Assembly (NCBI RefSeq): GCF_000463115.2
Contig: NZ_AWFX01000038.1
Coordinates: 73,918-137,917, forward strand
From: Franconibacter helveticus LMG 23732
GTDB taxonomy: Bacteria > Pseudomonadota > Gammaproteobacteria > Enterobacterales > Enterobacteriaceae
Direction: 5' to 3'
DNA length: 64,000 bases
Shown: piece after piece, positions 56,175 to 64,000 of the stretch
Layout of the letters: every line of letters begins with the position of its first letter
Numbering within the stretch: position 1 is the first letter of the stretch
Notes under the pieces: model-generated
What the model was told of the DNA's origin: nothing
The model's database searches: none
The model's input: only the letters and a program-made list of their open reading frames with translations
Position numbers and translations under genes: made by a program

Positions 56175-56795
56175 GTGCGTTTTATCCTGGTTCGCCATGC
56201 GCAGTCGGAGTGGAACCAGCGCGGCATTTTGCAGGGGCAGCGCGAAAGCAGCGTTAGCGCTCGCGGACTGGCGCAAATTGAGGCGCTTCTTGACGCGCTC
56301 GATGGCTTCCCCATAGAGGCGGTACTCTCTTCGCCCGCAACCCGCGCCCTTTCTACCGCCCATGCCGTTGCGCAGCATCATGCGGCGCAGTTGCGCATTG
56401 ACGCTCGCCTGCACGAACAACATCTGGGTGAATTTCAGGGCATGATGATTCAGGACATGTTGCGGCTGCATCCGCAGGCCGGCAGTGCGCTGCTGGCGGG
56501 CGATATCGACCTCATTCCGGCGCAGGGCGAAAGCGCCCGCCACGCCGGCGAGAGGCTTTATCATGCGCTGCTGGACTACGCGCAGGCGCTCCCTGGCGAA
56601 ACGGCCTGCGCCATTACGCATGGCAACACGCTGGCCGCCCTGCTCTGGCGGCTGCATGGCGCCGACCCCGCCGTGCCCTTTTCCCGTTACAGCCCGGCTA
56701 ATGGCAGCTTTTCGCTGATCGATGTGCAAAATGGCGAAATGCATGTTGCAAGCTGGGGCCATGCCACTCACCTGCTGGCGGCCGGTTGCCTGTAA
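56175..56795 (+). CDS. Histidine phosphatase family protein
   Basis: 206-aa phosphoglycerate-mutase-fold phosphatase starting at GTG with AAGGAG upstream. Catalytic RHAQSEWN near the N-terminus, conserved Arg in SSPATRALSTA, acid in HEQHLGEFQG and second His in AITHGNTLAALL. Family members dephosphorylate small metabolites; it could be a GpmB- or CobC-like enzyme, and the substrate cannot be read from sequence. Confidence 0.87.
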   Translation: MRFILVRHAQSEWNQRGILQGQRESSVSARGLAQIEALLDALDGFPIEAVLSSPATRALSTAHAVAQHHAAQLRIDARLHEQHLGEFQGMMIQDMLRLHPQAGSALLAGDIDLIPAQGESARHAGERLYHALLDYAQALPGETACAITHGNTLAALLWRLHGADPAVPFSRYSPANGSFSLIDVQNGEMHVASWGHATHLLAAGCL

Positions 56796-56964
56796 TTATG
56801 GCAACAAATGTTGCCGAAAAGCGTTTATAAAAGCTGCCTGGCACCAGGCAGCAAAACCGACATCTCCACTGGATTAAAGCCAGTCCTGCGGTATATTCCT
56901 CTCGCATTCATCTGTTAACCAGATATATCCCCTGATCCTGACAAATGCGATTTGACTAATAACC

Positions 56965-58149
56965 ATGAGAAAACTGGCTAATCGTCACCTGCTGATGATG
57001 TTAATTTTGCTGGTCGCCGTCGGTCAGATGGCCCAGACCATTTATATTCCCGCTATTGCGGATATTGCCCGTGAGATGAACGTGCGGGAGGGCGCCGTAC
57101 AAAGCGTAATGGCGGCCTATCTGTTGACCTATGGCGCATCGCAGTTGGTTTACGGCCCCATTTCGGACCGTATCGGCCGCCGCCCGGTTATCCTGGCGGG
57201 CATGCTGATTTTTATTCTGGCGACGGTGATTGCCCTGTTGAGCCGTAACCTGCCGGTGCTGATTATCGCAGGCAGTCTGCAAGGCATGGGCACCGGCGTA
57301 GCGGGCGTGATGGCGCGCACGTTGCCGCGCGACCTTTACGAAGGCCCGGCGCTGCGTCACGCTAACAGCCTGTTGAATATGGGCATTCTGGTTAGCCCCT
57401 TACTGGCGCCGCTCATCGGCGGCGTGCTGGATACGCTCTGGGGCTGGCGCGCCTGCTTCGCTTTTTTGCTGGCGCTCTGCCTCGTGGTCGCCTTCAGCAT
57501 GTTCCGCTGGATGCCGGAAACGCGCCCTTCGCAGGCGCCGCGCACCCCGCTGCTCGCCAGCTATAAAACGCTGTTTGGCAATGGCGCGTTCAACTGCTAT
57601 TTGCTGATGCTGATTGGCGGGCTGGCAGGCGTGGCGGTGTTTGAGGCCAGCGCCGGGGTGCTGCTGGGCGCAGGGCTTGGCCTTAACAGCATGGCGGTGA
57701 GCATCCTCTTTATTTTGCCGGTGCCGGCCGCCTTTTTCGGCGCCTGGTTTGCCGGAAGGCGGCATAAACGTTTTTCCACGCTGATGTGGCAGGCGGTGAC
57801 GAGTTGCCTGCTGGCGGGGATTTTAATGTGGCTGCCGGGCTGGTTCGGCGTAATGACGGTCTGGACGTTGCTGATTCCCGCCGCGCTCTTTTTCTTTGGC
57901 GCGGGCATGCTTTTCCCGCTCGCCACCAGCGGCGCGATGGAGCCTTTCCCTTTTCTTGCCGGCACCGCAGGCGCGCTGGTAGGCGGATTACAGAACTGCG
58001 GCTCCGGTTTGCTGGCCTGGTCATCCGCGCTGCTGCCGCAGGGCGGTCAGTCGAGCATCGGCATGCTGATGACGGCGATGGGGCTGCTTATTTTACTGTG
58101 CTGGCTGCCGCTGGCGCACCGTGAACGGCTGCACGGCCAGCCGGTTTAA
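56965..58149 (+). CDS. emrD: Multidrug efflux transporter EmrD
   Basis: 394-aa, 12-span major-facilitator drug:H+ antiporter, identical in length to E. coli EmrD and highly similar (VAVGQMAQTIYIPAIADIAR; QLVYGPISDRIGRRPVILAG; GMGTGVAGVMARTLPRDLYE). It exports hydrophobic compounds and uncouplers. The E. coli order tisB-emrD is kept, though two genes intervene here. Its 3' end overlaps the convergent GH5-like gene by 62 bp. Confidence 0.95.
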   Translation: MRKLANRHLLMMLILLVAVGQMAQTIYIPAIADIAREMNVREGAVQSVMAAYLLTYGASQLVYGPISDRIGRRPVILAGMLIFILATVIALLSRNLPVLIIAGSLQGMGTGVAGVMARTLPRDLYEGPALRHANSLLNMGILVSPLLAPLIGGVLDTLWGWRACFAFLLALCLVVAFSMFRWMPETRPSQAPRTPLLASYKTLFGNGAFNCYLLMLIGGLAGVAVFEASAGVLLGAGLGLNSMAVSILFILPVPAAFFGAWFAGRRHKRFSTLMWQAVTSCLLAGILMWLPGWFGVMTVWTLLIPAALFFFGAGMLFPLATSGAMEPFPFLAGTAGALVGGLQNCGSGLLAWSSALLPQGGQSSIGMLMTAMGLLILLCWLPLAHRERLHGQPV

Positions 58150-59113
58150 CCGCGCACTCTGGTTTTAACATTGCCTGTAGCAGCGGCTCCATGGCGGGCC
58201 GCCAGGCGCCCTCTTCGCCATCGTAAAAAAGGTTATCGGCATTGAGCGCATAAGGGATGTTCGCTTTTTGCAGCTCGCAGGCCATAAACGTGGCGAATGC
58301 CAGCGTGGAGGAAGATGGCGCGGTATTTATCGACTGCCCGGCGGACCAGCCGCCAACCCAGCTTGCATGTCCGGTTTTATGCTGCCAGCGCAACGCGGCA
58401 TTGATATGTTCGCGGATCGCCGCTTTTTCCGCCGCCGTGCCGGAGGTCCAGGGATATTTACCGCTTACCTTCTGCGGTCCCCACGGAAAAATATGCCACT
58501 CCGCCAGCACGTAGCCGCTGCTCTGGGCCGGAAGCTTCAGATTCGCCAATGCTTCCGGCGCAGCGCGCAGGCGCGGGGCGACAAACACCATCCGCTGCGG
58601 ATCAATGGCATGAATGGCCTTGATGGTTTTTTCATAGAGATGATTCAGCGCCTGCTGATTACGGTTTACCCGTTCAGCCGGTTCATAAATCAGATCAAAC
58701 CCCAGCAGTGGGTGCTCACGGCCAAAATAGCGCGCCACCGCGCTCCACCAGGCGATAACCTTCGCTTCATTCTCCCGATCCGGATCGGCTTTAAAGGTTT
58801 CCGCCTGATAAGCGATAACCGGCACCACATGATATTGCTCGCAGGCTTCGACAATTTTGCGCAAGTGAATAAGTTTCTGCTCGCTTATCTCTCCCGCCAC
58901 GCGAATGCGGATATGACCCAGCCCTTTGTCGTGAAAGTCGCGTACCGCCAGCGGGTCAAACTCGCGGATGCCGCGTTCGGTTCGCGCCCAGTCTACATCC
59001 ATTCCCACGCCAAGCTGTGCGGCATAGCGTTGCGCCGTCAGCGGCGCGGCAGGCGTCTCGCCAGCCCAGGCGGGCAGACAAAAACAGAAGGCAAGAGCAA
59101 GTAGCGGCTTCAA
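58088..59113 (-). CDS. Secreted GH5-like glycoside hydrolase
   Basis: 341 aa. I place the start at TTG 59113: AGGA lies 7 nt upstream and it begins a perfect signal peptide (MKPLLALAFCFCLPAWA), whereas the longer frame to 59197 does not. The barrel has VGMDVDWARTERG, HIRIRVAG, LLGFDLIYEPAERVNR (acid/base Glu) and YVLAEWHIF. The strand that usually ends in the nucleophile Glu reads TGHASWVGGWSAGQ, so catalysis may differ. Substrate unknown; it converges on and overlaps emrD. Confidence 0.75.
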   Translation of the reverse strand: MKPLLALAFCFCLPAWAGETPAAPLTAQRYAAQLGVGMDVDWARTERGIREFDPLAVRDFHDKGLGHIRIRVAGEISEQKLIHLRKIVEACEQYHVVPVIAYQAETFKADPDRENEAKVIAWWSAVARYFGREHPLLGFDLIYEPAERVNRNQQALNHLYEKTIKAIHAIDPQRMVFVAPRLRAAPEALANLKLPAQSSGYVLAEWHIFPWGPQKVSGKYPWTSGTAAEKAAIREHINAALRWQHKTGHASWVGGWSAGQSINTAPSSSTLAFATFMACELQKANIPYALNADNLFYDGEEGAWRPAMEPLLQAMLKPECAVKPAGRAAVHGAPAAASTVK

Positions 59114-59193
59114 GGTATTTTCCTGCGGGTAGGCGAAAAGGGCATTTTTAACATGAATTTTGCGCGGCGGCTTCGCGGGTTTGCAACAAAAGG

Positions 59194-59553
59194 TCACGTC
59201 GCGCTTAACAGGGCGACGAGTTGCCCTATATGCACCACGGCAAAAAGCAGCGCCAGCATACCTACCGCAAGCACGATCAGAAGCTTAGCGTGTACGGCGG
59301 ACGGCGTTAAAAAATCGCTGCTGGCGGTATCCATAACGTTGCGCTGGCGGGCATAGCCGTAAAGCACGCCTGCCACGATAACGCCCGCCGCGATGGCCAC
59401 CCAGAAAAGCACGCCCGCCTGTTGCCAGCTGTGGCGCAGCGCCAGCATTAAGAGCGCGCCGTAGCCCAGGAACGTGCGAAACCAGGCAAGCGACGTGCGC
59501 TCGGGTTGCAGGCCAGGGTCGGCGATACGGCGCGCGCGGCGGCTATCGGCCAT
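59194..59553 (-). CDS. yidG: DUF202 membrane protein YidG
   Basis: 119 aa, three hydrophobic spans, with the DUF202 signature ADPGLQPERTSLAWFRTFLGYGAL as in E. coli YidG. It overlaps yidH by 11 bases. Function unknown; DUF202 pairs are widespread inner-membrane proteins. Confidence 0.93.
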   Translation of the reverse strand: MADSRRARRIADPGLQPERTSLAWFRTFLGYGALLMLALRHSWQQAGVLFWVAIAAGVIVAGVLYGYARQRNVMDTASSDFLTPSAVHAKLLIVLAVGMLALLFAVVHIGQLVALLSAT

Positions 59554-59890
59554 ACATCACCATAAGGATGACCGCGAGCGCGACCAGCAGCATGAGCAGG
59601 CTAACGCCCAGCAGCGCGCCGGTATAGGGCAAATCGGTTTTCAGGCGCATCGCTTTTTCCACCTTCAGCCAGCGCAGGTAGCCATAAAATGCAAGCCCGC
59701 CGGCAAGCAGGCAGAGCAGCAGCGAAACGCCTTCGCGCACCAGCGGCGTGGCGAGATCCGGCGCGAACTGGTCAAGGCCCACCCCTGCGGCAAGAAAACC
59801 AAGCGCGGTGCGGATCCAGGCGAGAAAAGTGCGTTCGTTTGCCAGCGAAAAGCGGTAATCCGGCGCTTCGCCGGTGCGGGAAAGTTTCAT
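59543..59890 (-). CDS. yidH: DUF202 membrane protein YidH
   Basis: 115 aa, three spans, with RFSLANERTFLAWIRTALGF near the N-terminus, the YidH signature. Start at ATG 59890 (CAGGAG upstream), not the longer frame to 59929. Operon with yidG. Confidence 0.93.
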   Translation of the reverse strand: MKLSRTGEAPDYRFSLANERTFLAWIRTALGFLAAGVGLDQFAPDLATPLVREGVSLLLCLLAGGLAFYGYLRWLKVEKAMRLKTDLPYTGALLGVSLLMLLVALAVILMVMYGR

Positions 59891-59995
59891 TGCGTCTCCT
59901 GTGCCGGGCTTTTCCCGAAAGTAAGCCATTTAAGCATACGCGGGAAAAAGCTGCTCGGGCGAGCGCGGCGAGGAGTGCGACAGCGGAATAAAAAA

Positions 59996-60011
59996 GGCCC
60001 CGGACGGGGCC
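59996..60011 (-). terminator. ibpAB operon terminator
   Basis: GGCCCCG-TC-CGGGGCC hairpin (minus strand) followed by TTTTTTATT, 9 bp after the ibpB stop. Confidence 0.88.
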
Positions 60012-60019
60012 TTCAGGTA

Positions 60020-60508
60020 TTAATGACTGTTCTGGTTTTCGCTGTGGCTCAGCGCCGGACGCTCGCCTTCAATAACACGGTCGTCGCTCAGGGCGCGCGG
60101 CTGGCCGATGGCGATACGCTGCGGCGCCAGCGATTCCGGTAAGTTGCGCACAAGATCGATGTGCAACAGGCCATTAATGAAGCTTGCGCCGGAAACTTCC
60201 ATATGCTCAGCCAGGGTAAAGCTCAGGCTGAAGGGTTGCAGCACCAGGCCCTGATGCAGCCATTTCGGCTCGGTTTCCGGTTTTTCCGGGTTGCCTTTCA
60301 CGCTCAGGCGGGTGCCTTCCAGTTCCACTTCCAGATCTTCCTGACGGAAACCGGCTAACGCAAGGGTGATGCGATAGTGGTTATCGTCGCTTTTTTCAAT
60401 GTTATAGGGCGGGAAGGTCTGGCTTTCACCGGCGTTCAGCATCGCATTGGCCAGCTTGTCAAAGCCAATCCACTGACGGAAAAAGGGGGATAAATCATAG
60501 TTACGCAT
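60020..60508 (-). CDS. ibpB: Small heat-shock protein IbpB, extended C-terminus
   Basis: ATP-independent holdase that binds aggregating proteins with IbpA. Alpha-crystallin domain at about residues 35-125 ([29 protein letters not shown]) and the IxI-type motif QRIAIG. It has 162 aa against 142 in E. coli; the extra residues form a charged tail after the IxI motif ([21 protein letters not shown] in part). Second gene of ibpAB. Confidence 0.94.
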   Translation of the reverse strand: MRNYDLSPFFRQWIGFDKLANAMLNAGESQTFPPYNIEKSDDNHYRITLALAGFRQEDLEVELEGTRLSVKGNPEKPETEPKWLHQGLVLQPFSLSFTLAEHMEVSGASFINGLLHIDLVRNLPESLAPQRIAIGQPRALSDDRVIEGERPALSHSENQNSH

Positions 60509-60618
60509 AACGTTTCTCCTTCTTTGAAGCGAGTTTTAACGGCCAGCGTATGCGGGCTGGCTGTGCTCCCGTTCGGCGAGCACGGGTCATACAAGGGCCG
60601 CGCGGGCGACCCGGGAAA
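60509..60618 (-). promoter_or_regulatory. ibpB leader with ROSE-type thermometer
   Basis: The 110-bp ibpA-ibpB spacer ends with TCGCTTCAAAGAAGGAG before the ibpB ATG. The UCGCU matches the ROSE U(U/C)GCU anti-Shine-Dalgarno motif and could mask AGGAG at low temperature. Confidence 0.6.
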
Positions 60619-61035
60619 TTAGTTGCCGATTTCGATACGGCGCGGTTTTTTAGCTTCGGGAATAACGCGCTCAAGATCGATATAGAGCAGGCCGTTCACC
60701 AGGTTTGCGCCACGCACGAAGATGTTTTCAGCGAGCTGGAATTTGCGCTCGAAGTTGCGCTCGGCGATGCCCTGATACAGGTAGGTACGCTCTTTCTGTT
60801 CCGCGGCATGGGAGCCTTTCACCACCAGCAGATTGTCCTGCGCGGTGATCTCCAGTTCACTTTCGGCGAAACCGGCCACGGCGATGGCGATACGGTAGTG
60901 GTTTTCATCTACCAGCTCGACGTTGTACGGAGGGTAGCCGCCATTGCTCTGGCTCTGGTTATTCTCAAGCAGGTTGAACAGACGGTCGAAACCAATAGCG
61001 GAACGATAAAGCGGGGATAAGTCAAAATTACGCAT
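60619..61035 (-). CDS. ibpA: Small heat-shock protein IbpA
   Basis: 138 aa, nearly the E. coli IbpA length (137). Starts [20 protein letters not shown], with the alpha-crystallin core ([28 protein letters not shown]) and C-terminal IEIGN. Co-chaperone of IbpB for handing aggregates to ClpB/DnaK. Preceded by a sigma-32 promoter and a ROSE-type leader. Confidence 0.96.
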   Translation of the reverse strand: MRNFDLSPLYRSAIGFDRLFNLLENNQSQSNGGYPPYNVELVDENHYRIAIAVAGFAESELEITAQDNLLVVKGSHAAEQKERTYLYQGIAERNFERKFQLAENIFVRGANLVNGLLYIDLERVIPEAKKPRRIEIGN

Positions 61036-61171
61036 AACAACGAACTCCTGAAATCAGCGAGATTTAAAATAGCCGCTTCCCGAAGGACAGACGGCGGTGA
61101 CGTCAACACCCATGCGGCGTGTTGCTCTTCAGTCACCTCTTTAAAGTGGGTTCGCCCCCGGACTTTTCAAG
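61036..61171 (-). promoter_or_regulatory. Sigma-32 promoter and ROSE-type leader of ibpA
   Basis: Minus strand: CTTGAAA (61171-61165), a 14-bp spacer, then CCCACTT (61150-61144), a good heat-shock promoter. The roughly 100-nt leader can form several stems and ends TCGCTGATTTCAGGAG, where UCGCU can pair with the ribosome site, as in the known ibpA RNA thermometer. Confidence 0.85.
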
Positions 61172-61337
61172 AGGAAATGTCGCGGTTTTTTTGCGGTTTA
61201 CATTTCTTTGCTTAGACTGGAGGTATGTTGAATAAATTGCGACGGTCACCACACAGCGTTGAGATAGCGCTACTCATTCTGAACCGGGAAGGATATACCT
61301 CGGGAGCACACGACATGATGTCTACACAAACAAAAGA

Positions 61338-61664
61338 ATGAATATGAAAACGAGATTCGGGAAATGGTTATGCGGCGCAAGCGTAGTGCTGCTGAGCGGC
61401 TGTTCAAGCATGATGTCGCATACCGGCGGCGGCGAGCAGGGGTATTACCCCGGCACCCGCAACAGTTACAAAATGCTGGCCGACAGCGACACCAGCTGGG
61501 GGCTGAAGCCGCTGGTGGCGCTTGATATGCCTTTCACGGTGGTCGCCGATACGCTGCTGGTGCCGTGGGACGCCTTCCGTACCGACAGATCGGTGAAATC
61601 GCGGGTAGAAGAGAGCGAAAAGAAAAATTACGCTATTAATACCGCTATTCCGCCCGCCATCTGA
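61338..61664 (+). CDS. yidQ: YidQ/YceK-family lipoprotein
   Basis: 108 aa with lipobox ASVVLLSGCSS and the DUF1375 pattern MSHTGGGEQGYYPGTRNSYK, LDMPFTVVADTLLVPWDAFR. E. coli yidQ occupies the same place beside ibpA. Function unknown; outer-membrane or periplasmic lipoprotein. Start could also be the ATG two codons on; no strong ribosome site. Confidence 0.9.
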   Translation: MNMKTRFGKWLCGASVVLLSGCSSMMSHTGGGEQGYYPGTRNSYKMLADSDTSWGLKPLVALDMPFTVVADTLLVPWDAFRTDRSVKSRVEESEKKNYAINTAIPPAI

Positions 61665-61665
61665 T

Positions 61666-62913
61666 TTAACGTCTGGTCGACGTCATCCAGAGCTGGCGGA
61701 AGCCCGCCGTCTCCTGCATCCAGGCTACCTTTTCGCCATCCGGCGAGAACACGACCGCGTCGGCGGAAATTTCACTCTCCTGAACAGGCGTTAGCGGCGT
61801 AATGTCTCCCGTGTGCGCGTCGCACAACACAATACGGTTCTGCTGCACAAATCCTATCGCTTCACCCGATGGATGCCAGTTAAAAGCGGACTGCACTCCC
61901 TCGCCGCAGGTAAGCTGTCGCGGCTCGCCGCCTTCCGGCGAAATAAACCACAGCTGCGCCACGCCGTTATCATCTTTCATTAAAAAAGCGATCTCGCTGC
62001 CCTGCGGGTTGCTGCGCACCCAGTGACGCGGCACGGTGGCAAGGCCCGGATAACGACGCGCGTGAGTAAACGTCAAGCGGCGCTGCATGACGCCCGCGGG
62101 CGGAGCGGGCAGGCTGACTGCGCTGCCGGGGCTCGCCTGCCGCCACACCGCTTCCTCTTGCGGCAGGTCAACGATAAACAGTTCCGGCACCTTTTCGCCG
62201 CGTGTTGAAAGCGTATCGCCGATAAACGCTAACGCCCGGCGTTGACGGCTGCCGTCCGCTTTCAGGTAGCCGTTATTGCCTACCCATCCCTCTTCATACG
62301 CGCGGTTGATTTCGTCGCTGCCGGGCCGCGGCGTGGGCGTGGTGCGGCTCACCAGCGCGCACCAGCGGCTGCCTGCATATTCACGAGGGTGATCGATATC
62401 AGGATTAACCGGCCCAAACGGCAGCGCCACGCCGACATTGCGTAAATCAAGTTTCGGATCGAGTTCGTGTAGCACGTGGTCGTTATAGGTAAAGCTCAGC
62501 CACTCGCCGTCCGGGCTGAAAACATGCACATGGCTGCCGCCGCGTAGGGCGCCGGGCGTGAAGGGCGGCGTAATGTCCATCGCATCCAGGTTTGTCGCTT
62601 TACCCTTTTCCACCAGCACGCCGCGTCGATGATGAAAATCGTAGCGCCAGCTCTCGTCCGGGTTCTCCGGGCCGTGGATAAAAACATACTGCGCTTTTTG
62701 CGGGTTTACCGTCACCACGCCCACATGCGCGCCCTGCGCAGCGCGGTAGATGACATCCAGTTCGCCGGTTTCTACATTCACTTGCTCAATGGTTTCACCG
62801 GTGAACGACGCGCCGGAAGGACGCACGTCAAACGCCAGCCAGCGGCTGTCCGGCGTCCAGGTATTGATATTGGTAAGCTGGTGATGACGCGGGGCGAAAG
62901 TGAGCTGTTTCAT
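61666..62913 (-). CDS. yidR: YidR-type beta-propeller protein (DUF3748)
   Basis: 415 aa with TolB-like propeller repeats (WTPDSRWLAFDVRPSGASF; VFSPDGEWLSFTYNDH; FNWHPSGEAIGFVQQN; VVFSPDGEKVAWMQET). Cytoplasmic; function unknown. Start at ATG 62913, which gives MKQLTFAPRHHQLTN; the frame open to 62973 lacks a family match. Convergent with yidQ, with stops one base apart. Confidence 0.9.
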   Translation of the reverse strand: MKQLTFAPRHHQLTNINTWTPDSRWLAFDVRPSGASFTGETIEQVNVETGELDVIYRAAQGAHVGVVTVNPQKAQYVFIHGPENPDESWRYDFHHRRGVLVEKGKATNLDAMDITPPFTPGALRGGSHVHVFSPDGEWLSFTYNDHVLHELDPKLDLRNVGVALPFGPVNPDIDHPREYAGSRWCALVSRTTPTPRPGSDEINRAYEEGWVGNNGYLKADGSRQRRALAFIGDTLSTRGEKVPELFIVDLPQEEAVWRQASPGSAVSLPAPPAGVMQRRLTFTHARRYPGLATVPRHWVRSNPQGSEIAFLMKDDNGVAQLWFISPEGGEPRQLTCGEGVQSAFNWHPSGEAIGFVQQNRIVLCDAHTGDITPLTPVQESEISADAVVFSPDGEKVAWMQETAGFRQLWMTSTRR

Positions 62914-62980
62914 AAAATAAAACCCTGAAGCGAGATATCGCCTCAGGGTAAAAGATAACGCGCTGACGGGCAAATGGCTG

Positions 62981-63913
62981 TCAGGGAACCGGCGTCACCA
63001 GCGGCTCGCCTGCAAACCAGGCGTGCACGTTCTCCAGCACCAGCCGCGACATCTCCCGGCGCGTTTCCCATGTCGCGCTTGCCATGTGCGGAGTAATGAC
63101 CACGTTGTCGCGCTGTTGCAGCGCGGCGGGAACATGAGGCTCATCTTCGAAAACATCCAGCCCGGCCCCGGCGATGAGATTGTTTGCCAGCGCATTCGCC
63201 AGCGCCGCTTCATCCACCACGCTGCCGCGCGAGATATTAATCAGCATGCCCTGCGGGCCGAGCGCCTCCAGCACCTCGTGATTAATCAGCCCACGCGTCT
63301 GCGACCCGCCCGGCGCGCACACCATCAGAAAATCGCTTTGCGCCGCCAGCTCGCGCAGGTCGGCGACATAACGGTACGGCAATGTGCTGTGGTGATTGCG
63401 GTCGGTGTAGCTGATGTCCATATCAAACGCCTGAGCGCGGCGGGCGATAGCCTGGCCGATGCGCCCCATGCCGAAAATGCCCAGGCGAGCGCCGGAGACT
63501 TTGCGCGTCCACTGAAAGCCGCCCTGCCGCCAGCCGCCCTGCTCGATAAACTTATGCGCCGCGACGATTTTACGCGAGACGGCGAGCATCAGCCCCATCG
63601 CCAGATCCGCCACGTCATCGGTCAGCACCCTTGGCGTGTGGGTGACCTGCACGCCGTGATCCCGCGCTGCCGCCACGTCCACGCCGTCATAGCCGACGCC
63701 GAAAACGGCAATCAGCTTCAGCGCGGGCAGCGAAGCGATAAACTCGCGCGTGACTACCGCCTCGCCATTGGTGATCACTACCGTAATTTCATGCGCAATG
63801 GCGGCAAGATCCGCGGCGGTCATCTGCGCCAGTTCGCGCAGATCATAATGTTCGCTCAGTTCCGCTGTCAGCGCGTCCGGCAAATACGCTTGCTTGAGTA
63901 CTTTCTGTTTCAT
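62981..63913 (-). CDS. D-isomer-specific 2-hydroxyacid dehydrogenase
   Basis: 310 aa of the D-2-hydroxyacid dehydrogenase family. NAD(P) motif GARLGIFGMGRIGQAIARRA at about residues 141-160, catalytic Arg in INISRGSVVDEAAL, Glu in DVFEDEPHVP and His in ITPHMASATWETR. It probably reduces glyoxylate, hydroxypyruvate or another 2-oxoacid, like GhrB. Probably co-transcribed with the transporter whose end lies 9 bp upstream. Confidence 0.88.
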   Translation of the reverse strand: MKQKVLKQAYLPDALTAELSEHYDLRELAQMTAADLAAIAHEITVVITNGEAVVTREFIASLPALKLIAVFGVGYDGVDVAAARDHGVQVTHTPRVLTDDVADLAMGLMLAVSRKIVAAHKFIEQGGWRQGGFQWTRKVSGARLGIFGMGRIGQAIARRAQAFDMDISYTDRNHHSTLPYRYVADLRELAAQSDFLMVCAPGGSQTRGLINHEVLEALGPQGMLINISRGSVVDEAALANALANNLIAGAGLDVFEDEPHVPAALQQRDNVVITPHMASATWETRREMSRLVLENVHAWFAGEPLVTPVP

Positions 63914-63922
63914 GTTCCTTCC

Positions 63923-64000
63923 TTAAGAGAGGCGGGAGGCAGTCTGTTCCGATGCGCGAGGGCGCGGCGGGCGCGATACCAGGATGCCGATAACCCCGCC
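63923..64000 (-). CDS. 3' end of a probable transporter
   Basis: The last 25 codons of a minus-strand gene that continues past the right edge: GGVIGILVSRPPRPRASEQT and a short tail, with TAA at 63923-63925. The glycine-rich helix end and charged tail fit a major-facilitator C-terminus. Too little is present to name it. Confidence 0.4.
   Translation of the reverse strand, partial: GGVIGILVSRPPRPRASEQTASRLS

Noticed and set aside
1..64000. CRISPR array, prophage or rRNA operon
   Set aside because: No regularly spaced repeats, phage structural genes or rRNA-like sequence seen anywhere in the window.

Overview
The window is chromosome from a GC-rich member of the Enterobacteriaceae. The evidence is E. 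coli-like gene order and near-E. coli proteins at rha, fdoGHI-fdhE, yicJI-selC, paoABCD, tisB-emrD and yidGH-ibpAB-yidQR. Together with chromosomal raf genes and scattered type VI secretion (T6SS) parts, this suggests a Cronobacter/Franconibacter/Siccibacter-like genus. That placement is inference; I could run no search.

Layout. 1-11.4 kb: a complete L-rhamnose catabolic block. It has the AraC-type activators rhaS and rhaR (rhaR cut by the window edge), divergent from rhaBAD. These are followed by a four-gene ABC importer of the rhizobial RhaSTPQ type, a lactaldehyde-reductase-like iron alcohol dehydrogenase and the mutarotase rhaM. 11.5-16.1 kb: raffinose/melibiose genes rafR-rafA-rafB, with two operators before rafA; rafR appears frameshifted near its end. 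16.1-18.5 kb: azlCD exporter and its XRE-cupin regulator, bracketed by two nearly identical 377-bp copies of a small secreted DUF1471 gene. 18.5-25.1 kb: formate dehydrogenase-O (fdhD, fdoGHI, fdhE), with a selenocysteine TGA in fdoG. 25.1-31.2 kb: a VapC-type toxin-antitoxin pair, an esterase, yicI (frameshifted), yicJ, and selC, the tRNA that fdoG needs. A rhuM-type remnant just after selC looks like an island scar.

31.9-38.9 kb: a periplasmic molybdenum aldehyde oxidoreductase operon (paoABC, paoD/xdhC, mocA-like), followed by a CMD-domain lipoprotein and a secreted cupin. 39.1-43.1 kb: a compact operon that I do not recognise as a described pathway: an argininosuccinate-synthase-like ligase, a free-amino-acid-type 2-oxoglutarate/Fe(II) dioxygenase and an EamA exporter, divergent from a LysR regulator. 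It is the best candidate here for an undescribed small-molecule system. 43.2-47.4 kb: a second LysR gene and yahK, whose shared promoter region was split by a roughly 2-kb AT-rich insert. The insert carries an orphan T6SS hcp (nonsense-mutated) with two unknown genes and is flanked by 123-bp direct repeats. 47.8-54.5 kb: a short-chain dehydrogenase, a phosphomannose-isomerase-like protein, an AAA-ATPase remnant, and a detached T6SS regulatory set (kinase, periplasmic protein, FHA protein, SH3 lipoprotein) without any core T6SS gene.

54.5-64 kb: the SOS-controlled tisB/istR toxin-antitoxin locus (LexA box, antisense RNA and 29-aa toxin all visible), a GNAT acetyltransferase, a histidine phosphatase, emrD, a secreted GH5-like protein, yidGH, the heat-shock genes ibpAB with sigma-32 promoter and ROSE-type leaders, yidQ, yidR, a 2-hydroxyacid dehydrogenase and the tail of a probable transporter.

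Several genes are broken by single-base changes (rafR, yicI, hcp). The two frameshifts lie in short homopolymers, so sequencing error must be excluded before they are read as biology.
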